Positions 6,448-7,298 of a stretch of DNA of 7,298 nucleotides are shown in pieces. The notes under the pieces were generated by a model that ran no database searches, was not told the DNA's origin, and saw only the letters and a list, made by a program, of their open reading frames with translations. The stretch is from Chitinophagaceae bacterium (GTDB lineage Bacteria; Bacteroidota; Bacteroidia; Chitinophagales; Chitinophagaceae). Made by a program: the position numbers and the translations under genes. Positions within the stretch are counted from its first letter, which is position 1; the number at the start of each line of letters is the position of its first letter. The stretch spans positions 1 through 7,298 of the forward strand of contig CANIMM010000152.1 in NCBI GenBank assembly GCA_947468255.1. Direction: 5' to 3'.

Positions 6448-7298
6448 ATGTCTGCTAGGGAAAACGCCATTCAATTATTCAATACTGCAGTTGCTGCTGT
6501 TCAACCTCAAAAATTAATTCCTGAATACCTGTTCATTGAGCAGCATCAGCTACATATTTTTGATCAGCAGTTTAGTATTGTCGAAATACAAAAAATTTAT
6601 TTAGTTGGCTCAGGAAAAGCCAGTGCTGCTATGGCTAAAGTGGTGCAGGATATACTGGGAGATCTGTTAACAGCAGGACTAGTGGTAACAAAATATGGCC
6701 ATTCGGTTGCGCTAGAAAATATCATTTGTCTTGAAGCGGCTCATCCCGTTCCCGATCAGCAGGGAGTAGCAGCTACGAATGCCACGCTTCAATTGCTGAA
6801 GCAAGTCGAAAAAAATGACCTCGTTATCTGCCTCATCAGCGGAGGTGCTTCTTCTCTTTGGATCGATGTCCCGCAGGGTTTGTCGCTGGCCGATATTCAA
6901 CTCACCTTTCAGTTACTCCTTAACTGCGGAGCCTCCATTGATGAAGTGAATACCATTCGTAAGCACTTGTCTGTTGTAAAAGGTGGTCAATTATTGCAAT
7001 ATGCACCGGATGTAAAATGGTTCTCTTTTATAATTTCGGATGTACCCGGAGATGATCTAACGGTAATAGCGAGTGGCCCAACGGTACCCGACAACACCAG
7101 TTTTGACGATACCCTTCAAATAATATCTCGGTATAATTTAATTGATCAACTACCCATTTCCGTATACCAGCGAATAATGGATGGGTGTAAAGGAATACTT
7201 CCAGATACATTTAAAGAACAGCATACTGTTTTTGAAAGGGTAACCAACAAAATTATTGGCAATAATAGTATTGCGTTAAAAGCAGCTGAATTGAAGGC
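6448..7298 (+). CDS. Glycerate 2-kinase (DUF4147/MOFRL family), 3' end outside the window
   Basis: The first 283 codons of a kinase that phosphorylates D-glycerate with ATP, giving 2-phosphoglycerate in this family, in the cytosol. The frame stays open to the last base, so about the last third, including the MOFRL domain, is missing here. Motifs of the N-terminal DUF4147 domain are all present: VGSGKASAAMA (53-63) with K57 as the probable catalytic lysine, KYGH (82-85), EAAHPVPD (96-103), LISGGASSLW (129-138), VNTIRKHLSVVKGG (167-180), SDVPGDD (197-203) and IASGPTVPDN (207-216). ATG 6448 is the first start after an in-frame stop at 6436-6438; its leader is A/T-rich with no Shine-Dalgarno. It follows dctA by 90 bases on the same strand. 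Glycerate arises from glyoxylate, tartrate, glucarate or serine degradation, and pairing with an organic-acid importer is reasonable but not proof of joint function. Confidence 0.93.
   Translation, partial: MSARENAIQLFNTAVAAVQPQKLIPEYLFIEQHQLHIFDQQFSIVEIQKIYLVGSGKASAAMAKVVQDILGDLLTAGLVVTKYGHSVALENIICLEAAHPVPDQQGVAATNATLQLLKQVEKNDLVICLISGGASSLWIDVPQGLSLADIQLTFQLLLNCGASIDEVNTIRKHLSVVKGGQLLQYAPDVKWFSFIISDVPGDDLTVIASGPTVPDNTSFDDTLQIISRYNLIDQLPISVYQRIMDGCKGILPDTFKEQHTVFERVTNKIIGNNSIALKAAELK

Noticed and set aside
7028..7210. Minus-strand frame of 60 codons at the right end
   Set aside because: It is antisense to the glycerate kinase motifs SDVPGDD and IASGPTVPDN, which fix the coding frame.

Overview
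The window reads as ordinary chromosomal DNA of a Bacteroidota bacterium, most likely a member of Chitinophagaceae. This rests on the style of the RpoC C-terminus, the alpha-oxoamine synthase subfamily, the 7TM-AraC regulator, AT-rich leaders with almost no Shine-Dalgarno sequences, and one promoter-like match to the Bacteroidota TAnnTTTG element. The family-level placement is from memory of homologues, not from a search. I see no phage, transposon, CRISPR array, tRNA or rRNA.

Layout from left to right: (1) the 3' end of rpoC (+), closed by a very strong intrinsic terminator at 778-807; (2) a membrane fatty acyl desaturase (+, 1031-2116) with all three histidine boxes; (3) convergent with it, a regulator with about seven membrane helices and a C-terminal AraC helix-turn-helix (-, 2220-3434); (4) upstream on the same strand, a PLP-dependent alpha-oxoamine synthase (-, 3575-4834) of the class that condenses an amino acid with an acyl thioester; (5) a divergent intergenic region with a heptanucleotide tandem repeat and a perfect palindrome at 4961-5006, plus a hairpin touching the next start codon; (6) a DctA-type C4-dicarboxylate symporter (+, 5071-6357); (7) the first two thirds of a DUF4147/MOFRL glycerate 2-kinase (+, from 6448, running off the right edge).

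Genes 2-4 could form a membrane-lipid neighbourhood: a desaturase that modifies acyl chains, a synthase that may start sphingolipid or sulfonolipid long-chain bases, and a membrane-embedded transcription factor between them. Genes 6-7 could form a small carbon-acid module: uptake of C4-dicarboxylates and phosphorylation of glycerate into glycolysis. Both groupings are inferences from adjacency. I found no clearly new multi-gene system. The points most worth a second look are the substrate of the synthase, the intergenic repeat, and possible cis-regulatory sites at the regulator and dctA starts.
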